Positions 1 to 8,654 of a stretch of DNA of 21,341 nucleotides are shown in pieces. The notes under the pieces were generated by a model. That model was not told the origin of the DNA. It ran no database searches and saw nothing but the letters and a program-made list of their open reading frames with translations. Made by a program: the position numbers and the translations under genes. The stretch comes from Oppiella nova. Taxonomy: Eukaryota > Arthropoda > Arachnida > Sarcoptiformes > Oppiidae. Each line of letters begins with the position of its first letter. Position 1 is the stretch's first letter. The stretch spans positions 1 to 21,341 of the forward strand of contig CAJPVJ010000692.1 of the NCBI GenBank assembly GCA_905397405.1, given 5' to 3'.

Positions 1-201
1 ATTATGTTTACGAAATTAATTCACGAAATGTTTGGACATTTGAATGAATTTTATTTGAATAAAATTCAAATGAATTTCAAAAATAAAATGATTAATAGAA
101 ATGAGTTTAATATGTTTAATGTCTATTTTAAAAGTAAAAATAATGTAGCAAATGCTTTTAAGCCTACCCATGCCAATGGTCATGTTTTAAATGTTTTTTA
201 A
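1..201 (+). pseudogene. 3' terminal part of a DEG/ENaC sodium channel gene (partial at window edge)
   Basis: Bases 1-124 match 12179-12302 almost perfectly, the end of the DEG/ENaC gene at 10600-12307, so this is the cytoplasmic tail just after the second transmembrane helix of another copy. The reading starts inside the gene, which continues to the left of the window. Around 126 this copy lacks 6 bp that contain the stop codon of the other copy, so its frame runs about 25 codons further to the TAA at 199-201. The tail is rich in Asn, Lys and Phe and has no domain of its own. Whether the upstream part is intact cannot be seen. It may be a functional neighbour gene or a partial duplicate. Confidence 0.7.
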
Positions 202-308
202 ATGTTATTTAATCTTAATTAGTATTTATTTTGTGTTAAATAACTTTTCTCATTACTAAAGTGCACATTTAAAATTTGTAAAATATATTATGTTTATTTA
301 TATACTAA
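1..308 (+). repeat. Segmental duplicate of 12179-12484
   Basis: The coding tail and about 180 bp of 3' flank are shared with 12179-12484. Only a few small indels separate them: a 6-bp difference near 126, a 10-bp one near 200, a 2-3 bp one near 267, and scattered substitutions. Similarity stops at about 308/12484. Preservation of the non-coding flank means the duplication is recent. Confidence 0.9.
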
Positions 309-1144
309 ACAAGTTTATAATAAAATTATTTATTTAAAATATTATCAATTTATTATGAATTGATTTACTAGTATAAAGTTATCATCTAATATAACTTATA
401 CTGTATAAGTATGTATTTTTAATTAAATAAAATTATAAAAATTCATTTAAATATATGAATGAGATTACTGTCCATATTTAATTAAATAATAAAAATACAA
501 AAGGCTTAGATATATTTATTGTAAATGTACAATTTCATAATTATAAAATCATCTCTTATATAATATTTACCCATAAATGCACTTATTACATAAGTTGGTA
601 AGTACAAAAATTTATAAAAAAATATATTAAAACATTGTCATCCGGGATAGTAATCTCATATTACACTATTTGAACCACTGTTACAGTGCCTATCTGGTAT
701 ATTTTAGAGAATAGTACAAAAATTTAACATTAACCTAATATTTGTTGTAAATACAGTATCTAGCAATATATTCTGTTTGCTGAGAGTCTATGTGCAATGA
801 TAGTAAACAAACAATTGTATAGAATCTATAGTATAGATGATAATAAAACTAATCTTAATGAAATCACCATGATAACTATGACTTGCGTGAGCCCATACCC
901 TCGGAATGGCGTGTAATGGGAGTGGACGGGTATCTCTACAGAATCTGGTCATCCCTATTTGATTGTCCAACATCCAGTCTAAACAACCGTACAGTGCAAA
1001 GAAATACATACTAGTATTCCAGGTCCATATTGTGGTAATACCGGGCACCTGGGTCAACACCTGTGGCTGAGTAGGCTAGACGCCAATAAACCCATATATC
1101 ATACACAAGTGATTTTGTTTTTTAAGTTCAAATTTGATTTTTAT
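309..1144. other. AT-rich non-coding stretch
   Basis: I see no convincing exon. The sequence is mostly AT-rich. A less AT-rich island at about 879-1090 contains a diverged dispersed repeat shared with 7441-7525, listed separately. The 90-codon minus-strand reading across this island has no supporting splice structure or recognisable motif. Confidence 0.5.
879..965 (+). repeat. Diverged dispersed repeat, copy 1
   Basis: This stretch aligns by eye with 7441-7525. Both contain a CCCATACCC core, then GAATGG, an AATGGG block, a TCTAC block and TATCCCTA or CATCCCTA near the end. I estimate about 65% identity. A further shared CGCCAATAA lies downstream of each (near 1080 and 7559). It is probably an old SINE or MITE fragment; no RNA polymerase III promoter boxes could be assigned. 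Confidence 0.5.
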
Positions 1145-1297
1145 CTGAAAAACATTTCGTAATAAACACTTGTATAAAATCACTTTATTATTAGTCAATA
1201 TCTAGAAATTGGTTTTGCACAATTAAAAACAAAAAATATTAACAACAACTCAAGTTATAAATAATTTATTTTAGTTATATTTTTTATTTTCAACATA

Positions 1298-1911
1298 CAG
1301 TTTGAGTCAGATATTTTGCAACGATTTTGAAAGTAATTTTTGAAAAAAGTATTGTATTTAAAACACTGAAAACACCACCAAACTGTAGCTTATATATCAG
1401 GCTTTCATTTGATATGTGTATATGACTTTAAAATAGTTGTTACAACAATTATTATCTATATTTAGTGTGATCACTACTAATCCAGTTTTCCAGTCTATGA
1501 AGAACTCTATGCATTATTATAATGCGTTATGAATGCGTCAAAATTGGCATAATTTGGTAAAAGTTTAAACTTTATTTATAAATTAATTAATTACAGCATT
1601 GAACTTATATTGGTTTTAACACAAGAAATAATAACTATTTATCAATATTAATTCATTAATTAAGCAAGAATTATATTTTAAAACAGATTTATAACTAAAA
1701 ATTAAAAATATTTGCCTGGAAAGACTGGATTAGTAGTCATCATACCAGATGTCAATAATAATTCTTGTGGCAAATATTTTAATGTCAAATAACACATCAA
1801 ATGAAAGCCTGATATATAAGCTACAGTTTGGTGGTGTTTTCAGTGTTTTAAATACAATACCTTTTTCAAAAATTACTTTCAAAGTCGTTGCAAAATATCT
1901 GACTCAAACTG
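1298..1911. mobile_element. Tc1/mariner-type inverted-repeat element (MITE-like)
   Basis: The element has very long terminal inverted repeats. The left arm at about 1298-1492 and the right arm at about 1716-1911 are close reverse complements over roughly 190 bp, with near-perfect identity over the outer 130 bp. It begins CAGTTTGAGTC, ends in its complement, and is flanked by TA on both sides (1296-1297 and 1912-1913), the target duplication of the Tc1/mariner superfamily. The loop of about 220 bp is AT-rich and encodes no transposase, so it is non-autonomous. The paralogous unit at 3795 onward has an uninterrupted site with a single TA, which fixes both ends. The 73-codon reading at 1749-1970 is part of the arm and not a gene. 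Confidence 0.92.
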
Positions 1912-2020
1912 TAATATTATATATACTGTGCGACCTGTGTGATATATCTAATTGTTATGTCGAAAACTAATTATTGTTTTAATTACAAAAATAACATATT
2001 TATGGTACATTAAGTAGTAG

Positions 2021-2030
2021 TATATAAATA
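2021..2030 (+). promoter_or_regulatory. TATA box of gene A
   Basis: TATATAAATA lies 100 bp before the gene A start codon. The paralogue has TATAAATA at 4085, 102 bp before its ATG, so position and sequence are conserved. Confidence 0.7.
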
Positions 2031-2120
2031 ATTTGTGTTGAATTTTTCAAAAATATATTTAAAAAGTTTTACACGTACAAATAAAATTAAAACTATTACT
2101 GTATAGTAATTTAAATTTAA

Positions 2121-3124
2121 ATGAATTATTTAATTCTACAAGCTTGTTTAGTTGTTACTATTATCACTGGTAAGTATAGTTAATCAATTTAATATATACT
2201 AGTATATTTAACTAAAATATTAACTGTGTAATTTTTACCAAGTGACCATAAATGTAGAGGGCTATGATATATTCGACCCTGATCAAGTTTATGAACAATT
2301 TGGTTTAGTGGATAACAAGGCAATACTACACAAAGGCGTTAAGAAAGGTTTAGTAAATTATTTCATTTTATGGACTAAAATATATTGTCATAAATGTTGT
2401 AAAAATCTAAATCAAACTAGACCAATTTAAATCATTGAATTATTAGTTACAAAAGGTGTCACTTTTATACTAATAATAAAAAGTTTTTAAGGTTATAAAT
2501 CAAATATTAAGCTCAACATGGCAATAAATTATTTAAATTGATCTTACTCCATTTTATAAATATAAAAGGTTTTCTAAAATAACTTTATTAAAAAATAATT
2601 TTGTTTGATTTAATATGTGATTATGACAAACCATTATATAAAGTAATCTCCCAATGTTATTTATTTGTTATAAAAATAATATATTAATCATTACATTAAC
2701 AAAATAGATAAAATACGTCCGCCAATCAAAAAATTTCAAGGTAAATAACCTTATAATGTTAATGCTTAACAAACGTATTTATTCGCCACTCACATGAAAG
2801 TGGGAAAAATTAGCATGCTAATCAAATTTAAATTATTTTCAACAAACAGGTAACGGGTATTCATTCAATGGCAAGCAATTCGTAACGCCCACGGCATGCG
2901 ATTCAACACTTATTGGTAATACATGTGCCACCATTTCTAATGGTACTGCCCCTGGTAATTTTAGCTGGTCAAACGCGTGCTACGCCCCCCAATCATCAGG
3001 GTTCACCCCGACTGGCATTTGTGCGGCATGCCAGTATGTGACTAATCTCTGTACCGGACCTTCCGGGTCTATTTGTACCACATTAGCCACTGGTGGTGGT
3101 GGATTTGTGACACCATCTGGCTAA
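2121..3124 (+). CDS. Secreted Cys-rich prepropeptide A (unrecognised family)
   Basis: There are three exons, 2121-2169, 2243-2347 and 2850-3124, both junctions in phase 1, encoding 142 residues. Exon 1 is a hydrophobic signal peptide (MNYLILQACLVVTIIT). Exon 2 is an acidic segment with a DPDQVYEQFGLVDNK motif, ending Lys-Lys-Gly. Exon 3 is a Gly/Thr/Ser-rich domain with seven cysteines and the block ACYAPQSSGFTPTGICAACQ. Gene B shares the architecture, the exon phases and both motifs, which supports real coding. The exon 2 donor must be GTTTAG, because the better-looking GTAAAT five bases later gives the wrong phase. A poly(A) signal lies at 3246-3251. I do not recognise the family; the layout suggests a secreted precursor matured after the dibasic site. 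Function unknown. Confidence 0.8.
2348..2849 (+). other. Second intron of gene A
   Basis: This 502-bp AT-rich intron has an atypical GTTTAG donor and an AACAAACAG acceptor. No embedded gene or element was seen. Confidence 0.7.
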
Positions 3125-3794
3125 ATTATTAATCGATAATTTTTGTTTGCGATTGATTAACAACGAATAGCACGCTATGTAATAGTTCGTAAATATTTTA
3201 TTGTATGTTACGCTAATTTATGAGAATATCTCTGTTACCTAGTTCAATAAAGTGAAATGTATTGAATTTACTGCAAATTCTAAATAATATACGCAATAAT
3301 TCTCAATCTTTATGCCATAAAGTTTATGGTATTTAGCTTATACTGTCCACTTTCGATACGTAGTAACTCCCTGTGTAGTGAACTCTCGTTTATAGTGTAT
3401 GAAATTTCCAACTTTTCGGCATATTATTTATAATTATTGAATAAATTTTATTGGATAATTATTCAATGAAATTATAAATATATTTATAAATGCTTAACAT
3501 GTCTGACTATTGTTCACTGCCGTTCATATAAGATATAAATTAATCGTTTTGAAAATTATAATTTATAATTTTAACGAATATACTTGCCAGGTATTAAATA
3601 AACGAGGTAAGCTCACGAATTAATCTCTAATAAGATTGTTTACACAATTAGTAAATAATTTTAATTGATCTTGATATTGCGATAAAATAAAACAATATTT
3701 GTCAATTATCAAGGCAATAATCATTTTAATCTTTTATGTTCAACATTTCAATCATTTGTGGGTCAATAGCGGCGGAGATCTTTGAAAAACACCA
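3125..3794. other. Gene A 3' flank and A-B spacer
   Basis: It contains the AATAAA signal at 3246-3251, a small palindrome near 3311-3332 (GCCATAAA against TTTATGG) and an inverted repeat near 3436-3467 (ATTGAATAA against TTATTCAAT). Otherwise it is AT-rich with no exon. Confidence 0.6.
3246..3251 (+). promoter_or_regulatory. Poly(A) signal of gene A
   Basis: AATAAA in the context TTCAATAAAGTGAAAT, about 120 bp after the stop codon. The same context recurs after gene B at 5615-5620. Confidence 0.7.
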
Positions 3795-4084
3795 ACTGAA
3801 AAACATTTTGTAATAAACACTTGCTTCAAATCGTTTTATTATTAGTTCATATTTAGAAATAGGGTTTTGCGAGATAAGTTAAAAACAAAATATATTAACA
3901 ACTCAATTTATAAATATTTATATGAAATAATTTATTTTGTTTTATATTTTTATATACAAACATAATAAATTATAAATTATAAATAATCTGTGTCCTATAT
4001 TTAATTGTTATAAAGAAAACTAATTATATATTTATTTGTTCTAATTACGTGAATAACATAATTATCGGACAATAAATTGGGCTC

Positions 4085-4092
4085 TATAAATA
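4085..4092 (+). promoter_or_regulatory. TATA box of gene B
   Basis: TATAAATA, 102 bp before the gene B ATG and aligned with the TATA box of gene A. Confidence 0.7.
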
Positions 4093-4186
4093 ATTATTAT
4101 AGTTTTTTCAAAATTTTTTAAAAATGTTTTGCATTTGAAAATAAAATTAAATCAATTACTGTTTAGTAAATTAAATTTTAGTATAA

Positions 4187-5483
4187 ATGAAGTATTTCAT
4201 TCTAATAATTTGCTTAGTGGTTGCTATTATCACTGGTGAGGTTATCTATAAAACCCAGAATTAATCATTTTAATATATTCTATATAAATTTATATATTTA
4301 TACATTTGAATTAAATATATATATATTTCTGTTTATTTTTTATCAAGTAACCATAAATGGCGATAATAATGCTATAGATGATCCTGATGAAGTTAATGAG
4401 CAATATGACCTGGTGGAAAACAAGGATGTAGACGCTAAAAAAGGTTCAGTAAATTAATTTACATTATGGATTGTAATATTGTTATAAATACTCTAAGAAT
4501 CGGATCAAGCTAAATTAATCTAAATCATTCAATTCTTAAAGTGAAATTGAGTTTTAATTTTATGGTATTTATAAGGTGGTTAAATAAAATCAGGAATCAA
4601 TGAATCTTAATTACTCTGGTGTTTTAAGAGATAATCTAAATCTGTGAAGTTTATATTTGACTCCATTTAATGCAATTCTTATTCAATATATGAAAAGATT
4701 TTCCCCGTGTTAAGTCTATGGGAACTTGAGAGAAATGCAAAAGTCATATATGCAGGTCAGGCGAAAAGTCATGTATTATAAACTAAAATTTCTATAAAAG
4801 TGAAATAAATAAACTTATATTTGAGCGTAAGTTTGGTAATTGGTAATTAAGCCAGGGTAAAACAAAATGTACGATAGAAAATTCCATGCTGTTTTAAAAA
4901 TTTATGGCAGCATTGCAATAAATTATTAAAATGATACGTACCGCAATTTGAATATGGTTACCTTAAAATAATTTAATTGAAAAATAATATTGTTTGATTT
5001 TATATAAGTGATTATAACACTCCCTTTATCATGTTTTATTATGGTTATTACAAAAGTATTTTATGTAATTGCATCTAATCCCTGTTAAACTAATTTATAT
5101 TATGCATATTATAAAATAGATACTAATTAAAATCTCCACTGCAAATACCATTATTACAATGTTTAATTAACTATGTTTATTCGTTACCGCAAAAGTATTT
5201 TAATACAATTTAAACCATTTTTCAACCAGGTAGTGGACATTCGACAAGTTGTTGCAAACAGTACGTCGGGAACCCTAAATGCAATAAACTTATTAGCTCC
5301 ATATGCCCCAATGCCCCTAAAGGTGCAGGCAACTATACCTTAATAGGCGCATGCTACGCTGCTCAATCGTCAGGGTTCACCCCACTTGGAATTTGTGCAG
5401 CGTGCCAGGTGGTTTTACATAACTGTCGCAAGATTGATGCTGGACAATTTTGTCGCCAAATAGCTCGTGGGTTTATATCATAA
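4187..5483 (+). CDS. Secreted Cys-rich prepropeptide B (paralogue of A)
   Basis: Three exons, 4187-4235, 4348-4443 and 5230-5483, encode 132 residues with both introns in phase 1 as in gene A. Exon 1 encodes the signal peptide MKYFILIICLVVAIIT. Exon 2 encodes an acidic segment with DPDEVNEQYDLVENK, ending Lys-Lys-Gly. Exon 3 encodes a mature domain with nine cysteines, including a CC pair absent from A, and the conserved block ACYAAQSSGFTPLGICAACQ. The mature domain is more basic than that of A (CRK, CRQIARG). The exon 2 donor is GTTCAG, again forced by phase. The stop is at 5481-5483 and AATAAA at 5615-5620. The family is not recognised; a secreted peptide processed from a precursor is an inference. 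Confidence 0.8.
4444..5229 (+). other. Second intron of gene B
   Basis: This 786-bp AT-rich intron has a GTTCAG donor and a TTCAACCAG acceptor. No gene or transposon was recognised in it. Confidence 0.7.
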
Positions 5484-5614
5484 TTAGGAACTGGTTCAAT
5501 TGTTAATTGATAAATTTTATCAAATTTATTAGACCGAAAGTTCAATAACATATTATTTAATAACAAATAAATGTTCTAGCATAGATTCTATGCTATATCT
5601 CTGTTGCATAATTA

Positions 5615-5620
5615 AATAAA
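5615..5620 (+). promoter_or_regulatory. Poly(A) signal of gene B
   Basis: AATAAA about 130 bp after the stop codon, in a context conserved with gene A (AATAAAGTGAAAT). Confidence 0.7.
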
Positions 5621-5681
5621 GTGAAATAAAATGAATTTCTAAATATTTTTAATAATCTTAACAATAATGAAAAAATTAGTA

Positions 5682-6227
5682 TCATATCAAGTTTATGCTT
5701 GAATTGAACCAGAGCAACTCGCAGCCATCATTTGAGCAGGCTAACATTTCACATTTGAGCGTGGGCATTTCTAAAAAATGATTTTTGCTAATAACTTCAT
5801 AAAAATCATTTTTCAAGTCTTTATCAAGATCCTTGATAACTCCCTTTCGCTTAAACAAAAACATATTTGACAAGGTGAATTCATGGTAATGCACTAGGTC
5901 GTCTATTAAACCGGGTGGTGGGTTATATAACGATGTTATTACAAATTCATCATGGTCTTGTATAAATGTGGTTGTTATTACTTGATGTTTCTGTTTGAAA
6001 TCGCCATGTTCACTTTTTAATAAGTCACACCAAACTGTGTTGGTTAGAGACTGAGCCAGGTCGTTTGGTGACAAAATAATCAGTGTTTGATCATCAGAAG
6101 TAAAAATTTTGTTTGCGACAAGACTTATGCTATTGTTCCACATCTGGGCAGCACCTTGCTCACTCCAATCGCGTAGTGATATTTCCACGATGTTGTCGCC
6201 TATTTTCTCAATTATTAAGTTGTCCAT
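5682..6227 (-). CDS. Hypothetical protein, single coding exon
   Basis: This reading is open for 181 residues in AT-rich DNA and starts at an ATG in a good context (ACACCATGG). It has no signal peptide or transmembrane segment and is mixed charged, with a run of Lys and Asp at about residues 125-142 and four cysteines (one near residue 70, three near the C-terminus, including CSNDGC). That suggests a soluble intracellular protein. A GGAG-GTAATA donor about 55 bp upstream and a TTACTAAG acceptor just before the ATG could form a short 5' UTR intron. It runs convergently into gene B. I do not recognise the family. It may be an intact gene or part of a larger one. Confidence 0.6.
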   Translation of the reverse strand: MDNLIIEKIGDNIVEISLRDWSEQGAAQMWNNSISLVANKIFTSDDQTLIILSPNDLAQSLTNTVWCDLLKSEHGDFKQKHQVITTTFIQDHDEFVITSLYNPPPGLIDDLVHYHEFTLSNMFLFKRKGVIKDLDKDLKNDFYEVISKNHFLEMPTLKCEMLACSNDGCELLWFNSSINLI

Positions 6228-6309
6228 GGTGTTTGCTTAGTAATATACGAGTAATGAATAGCTTAAAACAAAAATAATAATATTACCTCCGAATTTAAGG
6301 TATAATGTG

Positions 6310-6444
6310 ATGGCCGAACAGGTATTACACACTTTTGCACTTCTATGCTCAGTTGCAGTTGTTTCAAATGTATTACATAATAAAACAGAAAGTTTATTAT
6401 TTTCTAATCGTATTACTCATGAGAGTGCTATATATTCCGGGTGA
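6310..6444 (+). CDS. Possible small ORF with a signal-peptide-like start
   Basis: The 44-codon reading starts MAEQVLHTFALLCSVAVVSN and ends with TGA at 6442-6444. The first half is moderately hydrophobic. It starts about 80 bp from the divergent minus-strand gene. There is no conservation or splice evidence, so it may be a chance ORF or the first exon of a lost gene. Confidence 0.2.
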   Translation: MAEQVLHTFALLCSVAVVSNVLHNKTESLLFSNRITHESAIYSG

Positions 6445-6612
6445 TTGTTTTTGAAAAATGATCTTTTCTTATTTTAATTTTATATTAATACATAATATCG
6501 CTCAAGGTTAACGATTGTGACAGTAGTTTTTCATTATAATGTTATCATTGGATACATTTAATTAGTACTTACTAATTAGTAACAATTGTCCTCAAAAATA
6601 AATTGTCCTAAC

Positions 6613-6797
6613 TAGTGTTCCCAACACTCCAGGTTTGGCCTGAAGTCTCCAGGAATTATGACACACCTCTATTAATTTATAAATTTTACATTAAGGTAAA
6701 GAGATCACTAGGTCAAAATAGATAATTTTTAAATTTATGCTATTTGTACAATGACCAGGTTTGTCGTGGTTTAAGCAACTTGATGTTGGGAACACTA
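6613..6797. mobile_element. hAT-like non-autonomous element (degenerate)
   Basis: The left end TAGTGTTCCCAACA is repeated inverted at the right end (TGTTGGGAACACTA, ending at 6797). Just inside the left end is a palindromic tract, CTCCAGGTTTGGCCTGAAG followed by TCTCCAGG, the subterminal hairpin style seen in some hAT elements. No matching 8-bp target duplication was found, so the copy is old or the ends are misplaced. No transposase is encoded. Confidence 0.45.
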
Positions 6798-6913
6798 AAT
6801 ACAGTATGTGTACGCACACTCTTGGCTGACCCCCTCCACCAACACATATCTACACACTTATTGAATGATCCCGTTCAAAATCAGAAGTTTTTAATCATTA
6901 TCTTACACTTAAG

Positions 6914-7005
6914 GCACAAAAACGGGCTGGTACACTGACAAGCCTGATTGCGGTACTGATGACTATATTAAAAAGGTTGTCCCAAAGTGGCCCTGGAGCT
7001 GGTGA
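6914..7005 (+). other. Orphan exon-like stretch
   Basis: After a possible CTTAAG acceptor, one frame reads TKTGWYTDKPDCGTDDYIKK and ends WPWSW then TGA. The region is less AT-rich than its surroundings and looks like the C-terminal exon of a small secreted protein. No partner exon with a fitting phase was found, so it may be a relic. Confidence 0.25.
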
Positions 7006-7017
7006 AACGCAAACAAG

Positions 7018-7218
7018 CAATATGTGATATGTCAATTTTGTGAAGAATTTTACAAGGAACTCGAATATATAAGTAACAATTATGAAACATTAAAATTTAA
7101 CAAATATAACGTTATTATAAAGATTTTAAAGCTCTTTTTTAACAATTTTCGGGTGAAAATGACGTTATTAATTAATTTAATTAATATCATCGAATTCTAC
7201 GTAAAATTCTCTATATAA
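7018..7218 (+). other. Orphan exon-like stretch with a C-x2-C motif
   Basis: The frame is open for 66 codons after an AACAAG acceptor and begins QYVICQFCEEFYKELEYI. The CQFC followed by an amphipathic helix resembles the first helix of a saposin-like domain, but the later cysteines are absent and the rest is a low-complexity Asn/Ile/Leu stretch. There is no start codon or partner exon. It is a weak candidate. Confidence 0.2.
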
Positions 7219-7600
7219 TTGATAGATCACATGTTGACATTTTATATAAAAATTTTCCCGATTAAAGTGGTCACTGCGGCCGAACCAGAGGTCACAGGAC
7301 AATATAAATTACATAATGGGACTCAGCATTAAATGAACTTTAATATCCAACCAAAAAATCCCGATTGCCAGCTTAGCCAGATCCTGACAGTCTTCTTTAT
7401 ATTTTATAGTTTACAGAGTTTATAAATTATTATGAAGTTTGACTTAAGCCAACCCATACCCCATGAATGGAGGGTCAATGGGGCTGGCTATCAACTCTAC
7501 ATAATAGGGTTATCCCTAATTAAGCCCCAATACCCACACAAAGACATGTATATTTTACGCCAATAATTATATTTATCTATTGTGTGTTAATACTGACCAG
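7219..7600. other. Non-coding stretch before the GR-like exon
   Basis: It holds the second copy of the dispersed repeat (7441-7525). No exon is supported. The GR-like frame is open back to 7524 but runs into repeat sequence. Confidence 0.5.
7441..7525 (+). repeat. Diverged dispersed repeat, copy 2
   Basis: This is the partner of 879-965, sharing CCCATACCC, GAATGG, CAATGGG, CTCTAC and TATCCCTA in the same order and spacing. It lies directly upstream of the GR-like exon. Confidence 0.5.
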
Positions 7601-8654
7601 GTGTATAGTATTATTTTATATATACCTACGTAATATACAGTTATCAGATTTATTACACAAATTGCTAGCTGATTATGATTACTATATATCGACTGAATAT
7701 ACAGTGAATTTAGTGACCATGCTTATTTGTTTGCTATCATTGGTGTCACAATTAATTAATTTCTATAACTACGTGAATGGTATAAAACCCACGGATTTGA
7801 GAATATTTCAAATGATTTCGGGTTTAATTTCACCCAAAAGTATCCAGATCAATGACCACATATTTTGTCGCAAACTCTGTAGAGTTACAAAAAATTTATT
7901 GTTTTGGACCAAAATTATTATTAGATTTACAGTGTTGTGTGGATTTTTATTTTCTATTCAGACCTTGTCTATTGGACTTAAATTTACGTATAATTATATG
8001 TTGTATACATTTATGGTATTTATAATTATTTCCAACACATTAATATTGTTTATATTTGGATCATATGCATTTCGTATCGTACTTTATCAACCAATTTATT
8101 ATTATATAATCACCTATTATCTAAAATACAAAATTAATTTTATTAATACTAATTTAAAATATAATCTGATAAATACCAAACAATTTAAATCCTATGAATT
8201 CATACGAGAATTGAATGCAATTTATGTGGAAATCACAGAATATAACAGTAATTATTGGTCTAAATATTTATTCACTGTTTGGCTAACGTTTGGTGTATTA
8301 ATCAGTATATTTATAAATTCCTTTGTTTTTACTTCAGCGAATACCTTGATCAAATTTGTCCTAATGTTTGGCGCTTTTATGTTCACATTTGCGTTACTAT
8401 TCGTAATCCATGTCTCGTCTCAACTCTATAACGAATCCATGAATACATATATTCTGTTGAATTCATTCAATTGCCACACAAACAGAATTGCCTTAAGAAT
8501 TAGATTCAAGGTTAGTGTAGAATTATTTGAAATTGTACCTGATGCTATTTATTGTTTTAAAATAGATATTCAATTTAATGGAGAGAATCGCCACGAAATC
8601 GATAGGTTTTTATTGTTGGAAATTATTTATTATAAACAGATTTCGTGGATATGA
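7601..8654 (+). CDS. Multi-pass membrane protein, gustatory-receptor-like (partial, main exon)
   Basis: This long exon has at least five hydrophobic helices, at about residues 45-63, 107-130, 134-160, 225-250 and 252-275 of the reading that begins at 7584. The C-terminal part runs NRIALRIRFKVSVELFEIV, then IYC and a final hydrophobic FLLLEIIYY. This organisation, with a basic intracellular loop, a final helix and a short tail, resembles arthropod gustatory receptors. There is no good in-frame ATG near the start and GACCAG at 7595-7600 is a plausible acceptor, so one or more 5' exons encoding the N-terminus are probably missing. The stop TGA at 8652-8654 is followed within two bases by GTAAGT. 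Assignment rests on topology and weak sequence feel; another 7TM family is possible. Confidence 0.5.

Larger units (their letters stand above)
1145..3789 (+). repeat. Tandem duplication unit A (gene A with promoter and 3' flank)
   Basis: The promoter (1145-1297 plus 1912-2120), the exons and the region around the poly(A) signal all align with the unit starting at 3795. Unit A differs mainly by the 614-bp inverted-repeat insertion at 1298-1911. The matching starts near CTGAAAAACATTT at 1145 and at 3795. Confidence 0.8.
3795..5650 (+). repeat. Tandem duplication unit B
   Basis: This is the second copy of the unit starting at 1145. It keeps the promoter, exon phases, the conserved ACYA...CAACQ block and the poly(A) context. 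It lacks the inverted-repeat element and has a diverged N-terminal half of exon 3. Confidence 0.8.

Noticed and set aside
788-1060. 90-codon minus-strand ORF
   Set aside because: It begins at a non-ATG codon, overlaps a diverged repeat, and has no splice or motif support.
1749-1970. 73-codon plus-strand ORF
   Set aside because: It is made mostly of the right arm of the inverted-repeat element and has no independent support.
6744-6938. 64-codon ORF
   Set aside because: It overlaps the right end of the hAT-like element, has no leader or motif, and its composition looks random.
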